This document shows, piece by piece, positions 8,657 through 16,876 of a stretch of 64,000 nt of DNA. Position 1 is the stretch's first letter. Every line of letters starts with the position of its first letter. This DNA comes from Tessaracoccus sp. MC1865 (GTDB lineage Bacteria > Actinomycetota > Actinomycetes > Propionibacteriales > Propionibacteriaceae). A model generated the notes under the pieces. That model saw only the letters and a program-made list of their open reading frames with translations. It made no database searches and was not told the DNA's origin. A program made the translations under genes and the position numbers. The stretch is from positions 1,116,001 through 1,180,000 of the forward strand of contig NZ_CP072596.1 in the NCBI RefSeq assembly GCF_017815535.1, given 5' to 3'.

Positions 8657-9633
8657 AGGTGGCGCACGGGCAGCCGGTCCTTCAGGGGAGTGGCTGCCTC
8701 ACGGACGCGGTCCTCCAGCATCGCCACCGCCACCCGGGCGATCTGCTGGCGTCCCGGAGATACGGTGCTGAGGGTGGGGCGCGTGAAGGCGGCATCCTCG
8801 ATGTCGTCGAAGCCGATGACCGCCACCTGGCTGGGCACGTCGATCCGGTGTGAATGCAGGGAGTGCAGCACGCCCAGCGCGAGCGTGTCGTTCAGGGCGA
8901 CGACGCCGTCGAATTCCGCGCCGGACTCGATGAGTTCATCGGTCGCCTCGGCTCCGGTGTTGCGGTGCCACAGCCCCGTGGGCCGGATCAGTTCCTCCCG
9001 GACGGGCAACCCGGCCTCGCCCATGGCCCGGCGGAACCCGCGCTCACGCAGTGCTGCGGACCCGACCACCTCGCCGGGGTGCGCGCCGACGACGGCGATG
9101 CGGGTCCGACCCTGCTCGATGAGGTGCCGGGTGGCCGCCGCGGCCGCGTCCACGTTGCTCATCGTGATGTGGTCGTTCGGAGAACCGAAGACACGCTCGC
9201 CCAACAGGACGAGTGGGAAGTCGACGGTGAACAGCCTGATGTCCTCCGGCCCGAGGGCCAGCGGCGAGAAGATGGTGCCGTCGGTCATGGTGCGGAGCGG
9301 ACCGTGCAGGACGTCGATCTCGCGGTTCCGATCCGAGTTGGTCTGCTCGATCAACACGCGCAGGCCTGCCTTCTCAGCTTCCACGATGACGGAATCAGCG
9401 AGTTCCGCGAAATAGGGGAGCTTCAATTCGGGCAGTGCCAGTCCAATGAGGCCCGTCCGTCCACGACGGAGGTTCCGGGCGGTGAAGTTCACCTCATAGC
9501 CGAGCTTTTCGATGGCATTCTCAACCCGCTTGCGGGTCTCGGGACGCACATGTGGGAATTCATTGACGACGTTGGAAACGGTCTTGACCGAAACGCCGGC
9601 AAGCTTCGCAACATCCTGCATCGTAGCGGCCAC
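8599..9633 (-). CDS. LacI-family transcriptional regulator
   Basis: Sugar-responsive repressor of 344 residues. The N-terminal helix-turn-helix (MQDVAKLAGVSVKTVSNVVN from residue 5) and hinge lead into a periplasmic-binding-protein-like effector domain, including GVVALNDTLALGVL and VAVIGFDDI. The start is GTG 9633, with AAGGA six bases upstream; an in-frame ATG further upstream would overrun the putative operator at 9709-9723. The gene is convergent with the arabinan ABC operon. CATCGAT-core sites in its own leader and between the two arabinan operons suggest that it controls the locus and itself; the inducer is presumably an arabinose-containing sugar. Regulation is inferred. Confidence 0.9.
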   Translation of the reverse strand: MAATMQDVAKLAGVSVKTVSNVVNEFPHVRPETRKRVENAIEKLGYEVNFTARNLRRGRTGLIGLALPELKLPYFAELADSVIVEAEKAGLRVLIEQTNSDRNREIDVLHGPLRTMTDGTIFSPLALGPEDIRLFTVDFPLVLLGERVFGSPNDHITMSNVDAAAAATRHLIEQGRTRIAVVGAHPGEVVGSAALRERGFRRAMGEAGLPVREELIRPTGLWHRNTGAEATDELIESGAEFDGVVALNDTLALGVLHSLHSHRIDVPSQVAVIGFDDIEDAAFTRPTLSTVSPGRQQIARVAVAMLEDRVREAATPLKDRLPVRHLYADFTIVERESSGAKTPV

Positions 9634-9708
9634 TTCGAGTCCTTCCCCGCGGTGATTCTGCTCTGGAGGAGCGGATGAATTCAACGCAACTTCATTGTTC
9701 CACACGCA

Positions 9709-9723
9709 TTCCATCGATAGGAA
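9709..9723. promoter_or_regulatory. Candidate autoregulatory operator upstream of lacI-type gene
   Basis: TTCCATCGATAGGAA is a nearly perfect inverted repeat located about 76 bp upstream of the regulator GTG and just downstream of the nei2 stop. Read in the opposite orientation, the 3329 site has the same TTCCATCGATG pattern. Autoregulation is inferred. Confidence 0.45.
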
Positions 9724-9736
9724 AGCGACGGCCCCG

Positions 9737-10567
9737 CTATGGCGCGGGCTGGCAGGTGGGGCACCACCAGATGACGCGCTGCTGGTCCACGTCGGCGTCG
9801 GCGACGGACCTGCCGCCGCCCAGTTCCGAGGCCTCGATCAGCGTGCCGCATCGGCGACATGGGCGGTGCCGGCGCCCGAACACGAACGTGTTCTCTCCTC
9901 GCCGGTGGATTCCGGTGAATGTCCGGACGGGGTTCGTGAGGTTCCCGCGCATCAGTTTCGCGGCCAGGTCCACGACGGCGGGGACGTCGCACAGGGCCAC
10001 CGACGTCGTCGGGTGGAGGCCCTGCAGGAAGCAGACTTCGACGCGGTACTCGTTGCCGAGGCCCGCCAGGTTGCGTTGGTCCAGCAGCGCCTCGCCGATG
10101 GTCCGCTCGGGGCGCGACGACACCCGGCGGACCGCCTCGTCGCGCCCCGTGGGGTCCCAGCGGCCGGGGGAGTGCCAGTCGCTGGCGAGCACATCAGGGC
10201 CGAGGTGGGCGGTGCGTCGGTCGTACTCCCCGGCGGGCCAGAGCTCGACGACGCCGAGCCAATGCCCCACCAACTCGACCCCGCCGTCGACCCGGATCAC
10301 CAGGCGGGCGGTATGGGCGGGCGCCGACCATTTCGCCCCCACCGCATGGATGCGCCAGGTGCCGTCCATGCGGAGGTGCGTGTGCAGGATGCGGTCCGCG
10401 CACTGCCAGTAGAGGTGCTTGCCGTAGGGCCAGATGCGGTCGATCGTGGTGCCCACCAAGGACTGAGTCGCGAGCGCGGGCACGCGGAAGTCGCTGTGCT
10501 CGATGATCCGCCCGACGAGGGGCTGGAGCCGCTGCGACAGTTGCCAGACGGTGTCGCCCTCAGGCAC
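9737..10567 (-). CDS. nei2: Fpg/Nei-family DNA glycosylase (Nei2-like)
   Basis: Base-excision repair glycosylase/AP lyase for oxidised bases, 276 residues. The N-terminus PEGDTVWQL supplies Pro2 (nucleophile after Met removal) and Glu3. YGKHLYW and HTHLRMDG follow, then the H2TH helix region around LAGLGNEYRVEVCFLQG. A C-terminal zinc finger has CRRC and, further on, CPTC. The start is GTG 10567, overlapping the lhr stop by 8 bp. Mycobacterial genomes also place a nei gene next to lhr, which supports the Nei2 assignment. It is the last gene of the gnd-lhr-nei2 operon. A second Fpg/Nei homolog lies at 35045-35872. Confidence 0.9.
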   Translation of the reverse strand: MPEGDTVWQLSQRLQPLVGRIIEHSDFRVPALATQSLVGTTIDRIWPYGKHLYWQCADRILHTHLRMDGTWRIHAVGAKWSAPAHTARLVIRVDGGVELVGHWLGVVELWPAGEYDRRTAHLGPDVLASDWHSPGRWDPTGRDEAVRRVSSRPERTIGEALLDQRNLAGLGNEYRVEVCFLQGLHPTTSVALCDVPAVVDLAAKLMRGNLTNPVRTFTGIHRRGENTFVFGRRHRPCRRCGTLIEASELGGGRSVADADVDQQRVIWWCPTCQPAP

Positions 10568-13500
10568 GGGGCGCCTCCACCGTGATGCCCTTCGGCGTGA
10601 GCCGTGCACCGGCGGCCAGCAGCGTGGCCTCGAGACCCGACGCCCCCACACGTTCGCCGTCGACCTCTTCGATGCGGAGCCGGCCCATCCTTCCCTCACC
10701 CACGGCGCGCACGAGGGCGTGGATGACCAGGGTGGCGTGGCGTTCGCGGTGCTCGGAGCCGCCGAAGAGGGTGAGGATGCGGCCCCCGCGGGTGAGGTGT
10801 GCGAGGCAGCCGCCGTCGCCCAGCACGACGAGGGCGCCGGCCGCGCGCGAAGGGCGGGCCGTCGGGTGCGCGGGCCAAGGGAGGATCGAGCCGTACGGGT
10901 TGGCCGGGTCGAGGGCGGCCAGGACCTGGAGGTTACGAGGCCCCTCCACCGCCGACCCTTCGGGAACGGCTGGGACCCGATTCTCGTGCGAGCGAAGCTG
11001 CTCGATGAGGTCCGGCGTGCTGAACTGCGCGCCGCCCAGGCCTTCCACGAGGTAGCCGCGCAGCATCTTGCCGGCTTCCTCCAGCTTGGACAGCAGGCGA
11101 TAGGCGGCGGCGAAACCGCCGGGCGTGCCGTCAGCCGTCACCCCACCGCGCGTGATCACGCCGAAGCGCTCGAGCCACGAGGACGCCAACGCCAAGGCCG
11201 CCTCAGCTGGGGTGGGCTGGGTGTCCCGCACCCGGTACCACCGGCCCGAGACCTGCGGTGGGGTGAGCGATCCCTGCCCGCTCAACAGCGCGCGAGACGG
11301 GCGGGGGAGGCGGGCACGCCGTCGGGGCGAGGGGCGGCTGGCCTTGTGCGCTCCCCGGGCGGCGCCGCCGATCCGGGCCCGCACGGGAGCCATCGACGCC
11401 GGGGCGATCGCGCCCTCCTCCGCCGCGCGCCAGAGTGCGTCCGCGAGTTCCACAGCGGACTCAGCGCCGTGGATCGACGCGAACGTACCGTCGCCCTCCG
11501 CGAGCCGGTCGGCCACGGCGAGCGCCTCCTCCGACGGCGGCTGATCCGGTGGCCCGAGCAGGTCGAGGTCGTCCGCCGGGACCAACGCCACCAGCGGGTC
11601 GTTCGGCCCCGCGGAGCCACGCAAGCGGACCACCACCTCGCCCTCGGCGAGCAGCGCGTCGAGGTGCGCTGCCTGGTAACCCGCCAGACGGGCGGGCAGC
11701 ACGTGGGTTTCCCAGGCGCTGGCGGGGAGCGCCGCTCCGGCGAGCCGTTGCAGGGCGAGCAGCACCTCGTCGGGGCTGGACACCGGCCGGTCATCGACGT
11801 GGTGTGATGCCGCCAGGAAGCGTGCGAAGCCCTCCTGCGAGACGGGCTGCAGCTCCGAGCGCGCCTTGTAGAGCGAGCGGCTGCGCAGCCGGCGGAGCAC
11901 CTCCGGGTCCACGAATTGGGGCTCCGTGGCGGTGAACCGCCCGGCCACCAGGCGCTTTGCCACCCGCTCCCGCTCCACCACCAACCCGACGGTGGCCACC
12001 CCCAGGCCGAACGCGTCGGCCACCTCCTGCGCACTGAACGGGCCGTGGGTGCGGGCGTAGCGGGCGATGAGCTGGGTCAGCGGGTCGCGGCCCTCCACCG
12101 GGGGCGCGGCGTGCCCGGCGGGTACCGGGATCCCGAGCGCGTCGCGCAGCAGGGCCAGATCCGAGACCGCCACCAGGTGCGGGCGCCCGGCCAGGTTGAG
12201 CACCACCACGTCGTTGAGCCGCTCCGCCACGGTGGCTCCGGAGGCGGCCCACCACTCAGGCGACACCTTCCCCTCGAGCTCGACGAGGGGAACCGGTCCC
12301 AGTTCCCGCGGCAGCGCGGCCACCGCGTCGTCGTGGCCGGCCCGTCGGTTCGACGCGGTGCGCTGCAGCTCGGCGACCACCTCGGCCACGACGTCCGGGT
12401 CGAGCACCTCGCGCAGGTCCAGCGTGCCCAGGGCGGCGGCCAGGAGCTCCGGGTCCATGGCGAGCAGGGCGGCGCGGCGCTCCGCGAGCGGCGCGTCGCC
12501 GTCGTAGATGAAGGCCCCGGGATAGCGGAACAGGAGCGTGGCCGCGAACGGGCTGGGTTGATCGGTGACCACCTCCACGAGCCGCACTGCCCCGGAGCGC
12601 AGCCCGCGCATGAGCTCGACGAGGCCGGGCAGGTCGTAGGCGTCCTGCGTGACCTCGCGCACCGTTTCGATGATGATCGGGAACCTCGGGTGGTGCCTGG
12701 CCACCTCCAGGAGTTGGGCCGAGCGCTGCCGCTGCTGCCAGAGCGGCGCGCGCCGGCCCGGGTTGGGCCGGGGGAGGAGCAGCGCCCGGGCGGCGCACTC
12801 GCGGAAGCGCGCGGCGAACAGGGCGGTGCCGCCCACCTGCTCGACGACGATGCGGCCCACGTCGTCGGGGTCGGTCAGGAGGAGTTCGGGGAGGCGCTCG
12901 ACGAGATCCGAATCCGGGAGGCGCAGCACGATGCCGTCGTCGCCGGCCACGGGCACGACGTCGATGCTGACCTCCCGCGACAGCGAGTCCGCGATGATGA
13001 GCGACCATGCCCCCAGCACCCGTCGGCCGAGCGGCGAATGGACCACCACGCGCCAGTCGCCCAGCTCGTCGCGGAACCGCTCCAGCACGACGGTGTGCTC
13101 GTCCGGCACCGACCCCGTCGCCGTGCGCTGCTCAGCCAGGTAGCGCTCCAGGTTGCGGCGGGTGTTCCTGTCCAGGAAGGGGCGGTCCAGCCGCTCCGGA
13201 TTGCGCGAGGCCTCCCGCTGGAGGCGGCCGATGTTCCTGCCCAACTCCGCGGGCCGCCCCTCGTCCTCTCCGCGCCAGAACGGCAACCGGCCGGTGTTCC
13301 CCGGGGCCGGCGTGACGAGCACCCGGTCGCGCGTGATCTCCTCCACGCGCCATGACGACGCGCCCAGCGTGAAGACGTCGCCCACCCGTGATTCGTGGAC
13401 CATCTCCTCGTCGAGTTCACCCACCCGCCGGGCACCCGCCTCCTCGCCGGCGAGGAACACGCCGAACATCCCCCGGTCCGGGATGGTGCCGCCCGAGGTG

Positions 13501-15125
13501 GCGGCCACCCGCAGTGCGCCCGGCCTGGGGTAGAGCCGGTTGTCCTCGCCCATCGCCAGCCTGGCGCGCAGGTTGCCGAAGTCGGCTGAAGGGTAGGCGC
13601 CCGTGAGCAGTTCCACCACGGAATCGAGCAGCGACCGGTCCAGATCCGAGTAGGGCCGTGAGCGCGTGACGGCGGTGAACCACCCGTCGACGTCCAGCCC
13701 CTCGTCGCCCTCTGCGGCCGTTGCGGCGACCGTCTGCTGGGCCAGCACATCCAGCGGATGCTGGGGAATGTGGAGTTCCTCGATGTCGCCGGCTAGCATC
13801 CGCTCCGTCGTGACGACGGCCGAGGCGAGGTCGCCCCTGTGCAACGGGAAGACCTGGCCCACGGACGTGGCTCCCACGATGTGCCCCGCGCGACCGATGC
13901 GCTGCAGGGCGCTGGCCACCGACGGGGGAGAGGCGACCTGGAGGACCCGGTCCACCGCCCCCATGTCGATGCCGAGCTCGAGCGAGCTGGTGGCCACGAC
14001 GCACTTGAGCTCGCCGGATTTCAGCGCGCCCTCGATCTCGGCGCGCTGCTCCTTGCTGACCGAGCCGTGGTGGGCGCGCGCGATGACCAGCGGTGCACCG
14101 CGGACCGTGTCCACGGGTGCCATCACCTGGGCGGGCGGGCGTGCCGGGATGGGTGGGAGCGTGTCGGGATCGTGCTCCTCCGCCCACATCTCGTTGAGCC
14201 GGCCGGTGATGCGCTCGGCCGAGCGGCGGCCGTTGGTGAAGATCAGGGTGGAGCGGCCCTGTTTGACGGCGTCGTAGAGTTCCCGCTCCACATGCGGCCA
14301 GATCGAGCCGTTCGTGGCCGGGCCGCTGCGCAGCAGGTCCAGCAGGTCGCCTGCAGTGCCGTCGCCTGCGTCGGGATCCGGGATGTCGGTGAGGTCCTCC
14401 ACCGCGGTGCGCACAGTCACGTCCCACGACTTGTGGGCGGGCGGGGCCACCACCGTGACGGCCCTGTCGCCGCCGAGGAACGAAGCGACCTGCTCGATGG
14501 GGCGCACGGTCGCGGACAACGCCACGCGTTGGACGTCGCGTCCCACCAGCATGTCCAGCCGTTCGAGGGACAGGGCCAGGTGCGAGCCACGCTTCGTACC
14601 CGCCACGGCGTGGATCTCGTCCACGATCACGGTCTCGACGGAGGTCAGCGTGCGCCGGGCCGAACTCGTCAGCATCAGGTACAGCGACTCGGGCGTGGTG
14701 ATCAGGATGTCGGGCGGCCTCCGGATAAGGGCGGCGCGCTCCCGCTGCGGTGTGTCGCCGGAGCGCACGCCCACCGACACCTCGCTCCACGGGACGCCGA
14801 GGCGCTCAGCGGCCAATCGGGTGCCGGTGAGTGGCGCGCGCAGGTTGCGTTCAATGTCGACGCCCAGCGCCTTGAGCGGCGAGACGTACACGACGCTGGT
14901 CCCGGCCGTCGGGAGCCTCTCGGGCCGCGTCGCCAGGCCGTCGATGGCGGAGAGGAAGGCCGACAGCGTCTTGCCGGAGCCGGTGGGCGCGACGACGAGC
15001 GCATGCTCGCCCCGCGCGATCGCCGTCCAGGCCTCGGCCTGGACTGCGGTGGGGGCCGAAAACACGCTGGCGAACCACTCGCGCGTGGGAGCGGAGAAGT
15101 TCGCCAGCGGGTCAGGTGTGGTCAT
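10560..15125 (-). CDS. lhr: ATP-dependent helicase Lhr (large helicase-related)
   Basis: Superfamily 2 DNA translocase/helicase of 1521 residues, the full length of the Lhr family. Near the N-terminus are Walker A (APTGSGKT, Lys52), the DEIH box at 169-172 and motif III (LSATVRP); motif VI reads QRIGRAGH. The second RecA domain is followed by the winged-helix and Lhr core segments, then a long C-terminal domain of about 600 residues. Its ATG shares one base with the gnd stop, and its 3' end overlaps nei2 by 8 bp, so all three genes are translationally coupled. The partner glycosylase suggests a role in repair of damaged DNA, consistent with what is known of mycobacterial Lhr. Confidence 0.95.
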   Translation of the reverse strand: MTTPDPLANFSAPTREWFASVFSAPTAVQAEAWTAIARGEHALVVAPTGSGKTLSAFLSAIDGLATRPERLPTAGTSVVYVSPLKALGVDIERNLRAPLTGTRLAAERLGVPWSEVSVGVRSGDTPQRERAALIRRPPDILITTPESLYLMLTSSARRTLTSVETVIVDEIHAVAGTKRGSHLALSLERLDMLVGRDVQRVALSATVRPIEQVASFLGGDRAVTVVAPPAHKSWDVTVRTAVEDLTDIPDPDAGDGTAGDLLDLLRSGPATNGSIWPHVERELYDAVKQGRSTLIFTNGRRSAERITGRLNEMWAEEHDPDTLPPIPARPPAQVMAPVDTVRGAPLVIARAHHGSVSKEQRAEIEGALKSGELKCVVATSSLELGIDMGAVDRVLQVASPPSVASALQRIGRAGHIVGATSVGQVFPLHRGDLASAVVTTERMLAGDIEELHIPQHPLDVLAQQTVAATAAEGDEGLDVDGWFTAVTRSRPYSDLDRSLLDSVVELLTGAYPSADFGNLRARLAMGEDNRLYPRPGALRVAATSGGTIPDRGMFGVFLAGEEAGARRVGELDEEMVHESRVGDVFTLGASSWRVEEITRDRVLVTPAPGNTGRLPFWRGEDEGRPAELGRNIGRLQREASRNPERLDRPFLDRNTRRNLERYLAEQRTATGSVPDEHTVVLERFRDELGDWRVVVHSPLGRRVLGAWSLIIADSLSREVSIDVVPVAGDDGIVLRLPDSDLVERLPELLLTDPDDVGRIVVEQVGGTALFAARFRECAARALLLPRPNPGRRAPLWQQRQRSAQLLEVARHHPRFPIIIETVREVTQDAYDLPGLVELMRGLRSGAVRLVEVVTDQPSPFAATLLFRYPGAFIYDGDAPLAERRAALLAMDPELLAAALGTLDLREVLDPDVVAEVVAELQRTASNRRAGHDDAVAALPRELGPVPLVELEGKVSPEWWAASGATVAERLNDVVVLNLAGRPHLVAVSDLALLRDALGIPVPAGHAAPPVEGRDPLTQLIARYARTHGPFSAQEVADAFGLGVATVGLVVERERVAKRLVAGRFTATEPQFVDPEVLRRLRSRSLYKARSELQPVSQEGFARFLAASHHVDDRPVSSPDEVLLALQRLAGAALPASAWETHVLPARLAGYQAAHLDALLAEGEVVVRLRGSAGPNDPLVALVPADDLDLLGPPDQPPSEEALAVADRLAEGDGTFASIHGAESAVELADALWRAAEEGAIAPASMAPVRARIGGAARGAHKASRPSPRRRARLPRPSRALLSGQGSLTPPQVSGRWYRVRDTQPTPAEAALALASSWLERFGVITRGGVTADGTPGGFAAAYRLLSKLEEAGKMLRGYLVEGLGGAQFSTPDLIEQLRSHENRVPAVPEGSAVEGPRNLQVLAALDPANPYGSILPWPAHPTARPSRAAGALVVLGDGGCLAHLTRGGRILTLFGGSEHRERHATLVIHALVRAVGEGRMGRLRIEEVDGERVGASGLEATLLAAGARLTPKGITVEAPRA

Positions 15126-16567
15126 CAGCCAGCGGTGTCCGCGGGCTCCTCGGTGCCGTCGGTGCTCCAGTTGATGTGGAAGGCACCCTCAGCATCGATG
15201 CGGCGGTAGGTGTGGGCACCGAAGTAGTCGCGCAGGCCCTGGGTGAGAGCCGCGTTGAGACGGGGTGCGCGCGCCTGGTCATAGTGCGCCAGGGCTGCCG
15301 CGAAGCCGGGAACGGGGACGCCGGCCTTGACGGCCACCGACACCACCTCGCGCCACGCGTCCTGCGTGCTGGCCAGGCCCTCAGCCACGGAGGGCGCCTC
15401 GAGCAGCGTGGCGAGCTTCCTGTCCGCGTACTCCGAGCGGATGCGCTCGAGCAGCTTCGCGCGGATGATGCAGCCGGCGCGCCAGATCTTGGCCACCTCG
15501 CCGACGTTGATGTCCCAACCGTATTCGGCCCCGGCCATGCGGATCTCGTCGAGACCCTGCGCGTAGGCGACCACCTTGGAGGCCCACAGCGCCTGGCGGA
15601 TCTGCTCGACGAACGCCTCGCGGTCCGCCACCTGGATCTTCGCGTCGGGACCCTGCAACGCGGCCTGCGCCGCTTGGCGCAGTTCAGGGGCCGACGAGAT
15701 CGCGCGGGCGAAGACGGACTCGGCAATGGTGTTGACCGGGGTGCCCAGGTTGAGGGCCGACTGCACCGTCCAGGTGCCGGTGCCCTTCATGCCGGCGGCG
15801 TCGACGATCACCTCGACGAGGGGGCGGCCGGTGCGGGGATCCTTCTTGCGCAGAACCTCTGCGGTGATCTCGATGAGGTAGGAGTCCAGGTCGCCGGTGT
15901 TCCAGGTGGCGAACACGTCGGCCATCTCGTCGTGCGAGAACCCCACGGCCTTCAGGAGTTCGTACGCCTCGCCGATGAACTGCATGTCGGCGTACTCGAT
16001 GCCGTTGTGCACCATCTTCACGAAGTGGCCCGCGCCATCCGGCCCGATGTAGGTGCAGCAGGGTTCGCCGTCGACCTTGGCGGAGATGGATTCGAGGATG
16101 GGGCCGAGCGCTTCGTAGGACTCGGGAGAGCCGCCGGGCATGATCGAGGGGCCTTCGAGCGCGCCCACCTCGCCACCGGAGATGCCGGCGCCGACGAAGT
16201 GGAGGCCCAGTTCGCGCAGCTTGAGCTCACGCCTGCGGGTGTCCTCGAAGTGGGCGTTGCCGCCGTCGACGACGATGTCGCCCTCGTCGAGCAGCGGGAC
16301 CAACAGGTCGATGGTGGAATCCGTGGGGGCGCCGGCCTTGATCATCAGGATCATGCGGCGCGGGCGCTCGATCGAGGCGACGAAATCTGCCAGCTCGACG
16401 GCGGGGACGAAGTCGCCCTCGTGGCCGTGCTCGGCGACCAGCTCGTTGGTGCGTTCCGGGCTGCGGTTCCACACAGCTACGCGATGGCCGTTGCGTGCCA
16501 GGTTCCGGGCCAGGTTCGAGCCCATCACCGCCATTCCGATGACGCCGACAGCTGCCAGATTGCTCAT
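15125..16567 (-). CDS. gnd: 6-phosphogluconate dehydrogenase (NADP+, decarboxylating)
   Basis: Oxidative pentose-phosphate enzyme converting 6-phosphogluconate to ribulose 5-phosphate, CO2 and NADPH; 480 residues, the long dimeric type. The N-terminal Rossmann motif is GVIGMAVMGSNLARN. The substrate site includes GAGISGGEVGALEGPSIMPGG and GHFVKMVHNGIEYADMQ (catalytic Lys). The start is ATG 16567 with GAGGAG upstream; an in-frame ATG five codons earlier has no better ribosome site. First gene of a three-gene operon with lhr and nei2, an unusual grouping for a carbon-metabolism enzyme, and divergent from the second sugar ABC operon. Confidence 0.95.
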   Translation of the reverse strand: MSNLAAVGVIGMAVMGSNLARNLARNGHRVAVWNRSPERTNELVAEHGHEGDFVPAVELADFVASIERPRRMILMIKAGAPTDSTIDLLVPLLDEGDIVVDGGNAHFEDTRRRELKLRELGLHFVGAGISGGEVGALEGPSIMPGGSPESYEALGPILESISAKVDGEPCCTYIGPDGAGHFVKMVHNGIEYADMQFIGEAYELLKAVGFSHDEMADVFATWNTGDLDSYLIEITAEVLRKKDPRTGRPLVEVIVDAAGMKGTGTWTVQSALNLGTPVNTIAESVFARAISSAPELRQAAQAALQGPDAKIQVADREAFVEQIRQALWASKVVAYAQGLDEIRMAGAEYGWDINVGEVAKIWRAGCIIRAKLLERIRSEYADRKLATLLEAPSVAEGLASTQDAWREVVSVAVKAGVPVPGFAAALAHYDQARAPRLNAALTQGLRDYFGAHTYRRIDAEGAFHINWSTDGTEEPADTAG

Positions 16568-16876
16568 GGAAGTTCTCCTCACGTTCGTTCCCCTTGAGCC
16601 TAGTGGTGCGGGGCTAGTAGGAGGAGCCCGTCTGCGCCGCCGCGCCCAAACCGCTCCAGATATTCCTTGACGTCAAGATGTCTTCGTGTCACTCTGCGGC
16701 CGCTCACGCTCACCGATGAAGGCTTGGTCACGGAATGATTACGGATCGCTCACCTTAACCGTTCAATCAGTCGTTCGCTATGAGCGTTAACGCGTCCAAA
16801 TGGTGGGGCGCGGAATGAGCGAGTGTACGGTCTGTCCCTAGGAATAGCTCCTGCTCGAAGTAGATCCGGAGGATTA
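16568..16876. promoter_or_regulatory. Divergent intergenic region between gnd and the second sugar ABC operon
   Basis: No gene is seen in these 309 bp. Three dyads stand out: CTTGACGTCAAG at 16666-16677 (perfect 12-base palindrome), TTAACCGTTCAA at 16755-16766 (imperfect, central CG as in LacI-type operators) and GCGTTAACGC at 16784-16793 (perfect). The last two are nearer the binding-protein gene (84-122 bp upstream of its start) and are candidate operators for it. No regulator gene is adjacent. Confidence 0.4.

Noticed and set aside
10503-15209. Long plus-strand open frames opposite lhr
   Set aside because: High GC produces stop-poor antisense frames; the products are low-complexity Arg/Gly/Ala with no recognisable domain, whereas Lhr motifs are complete on the other strand.
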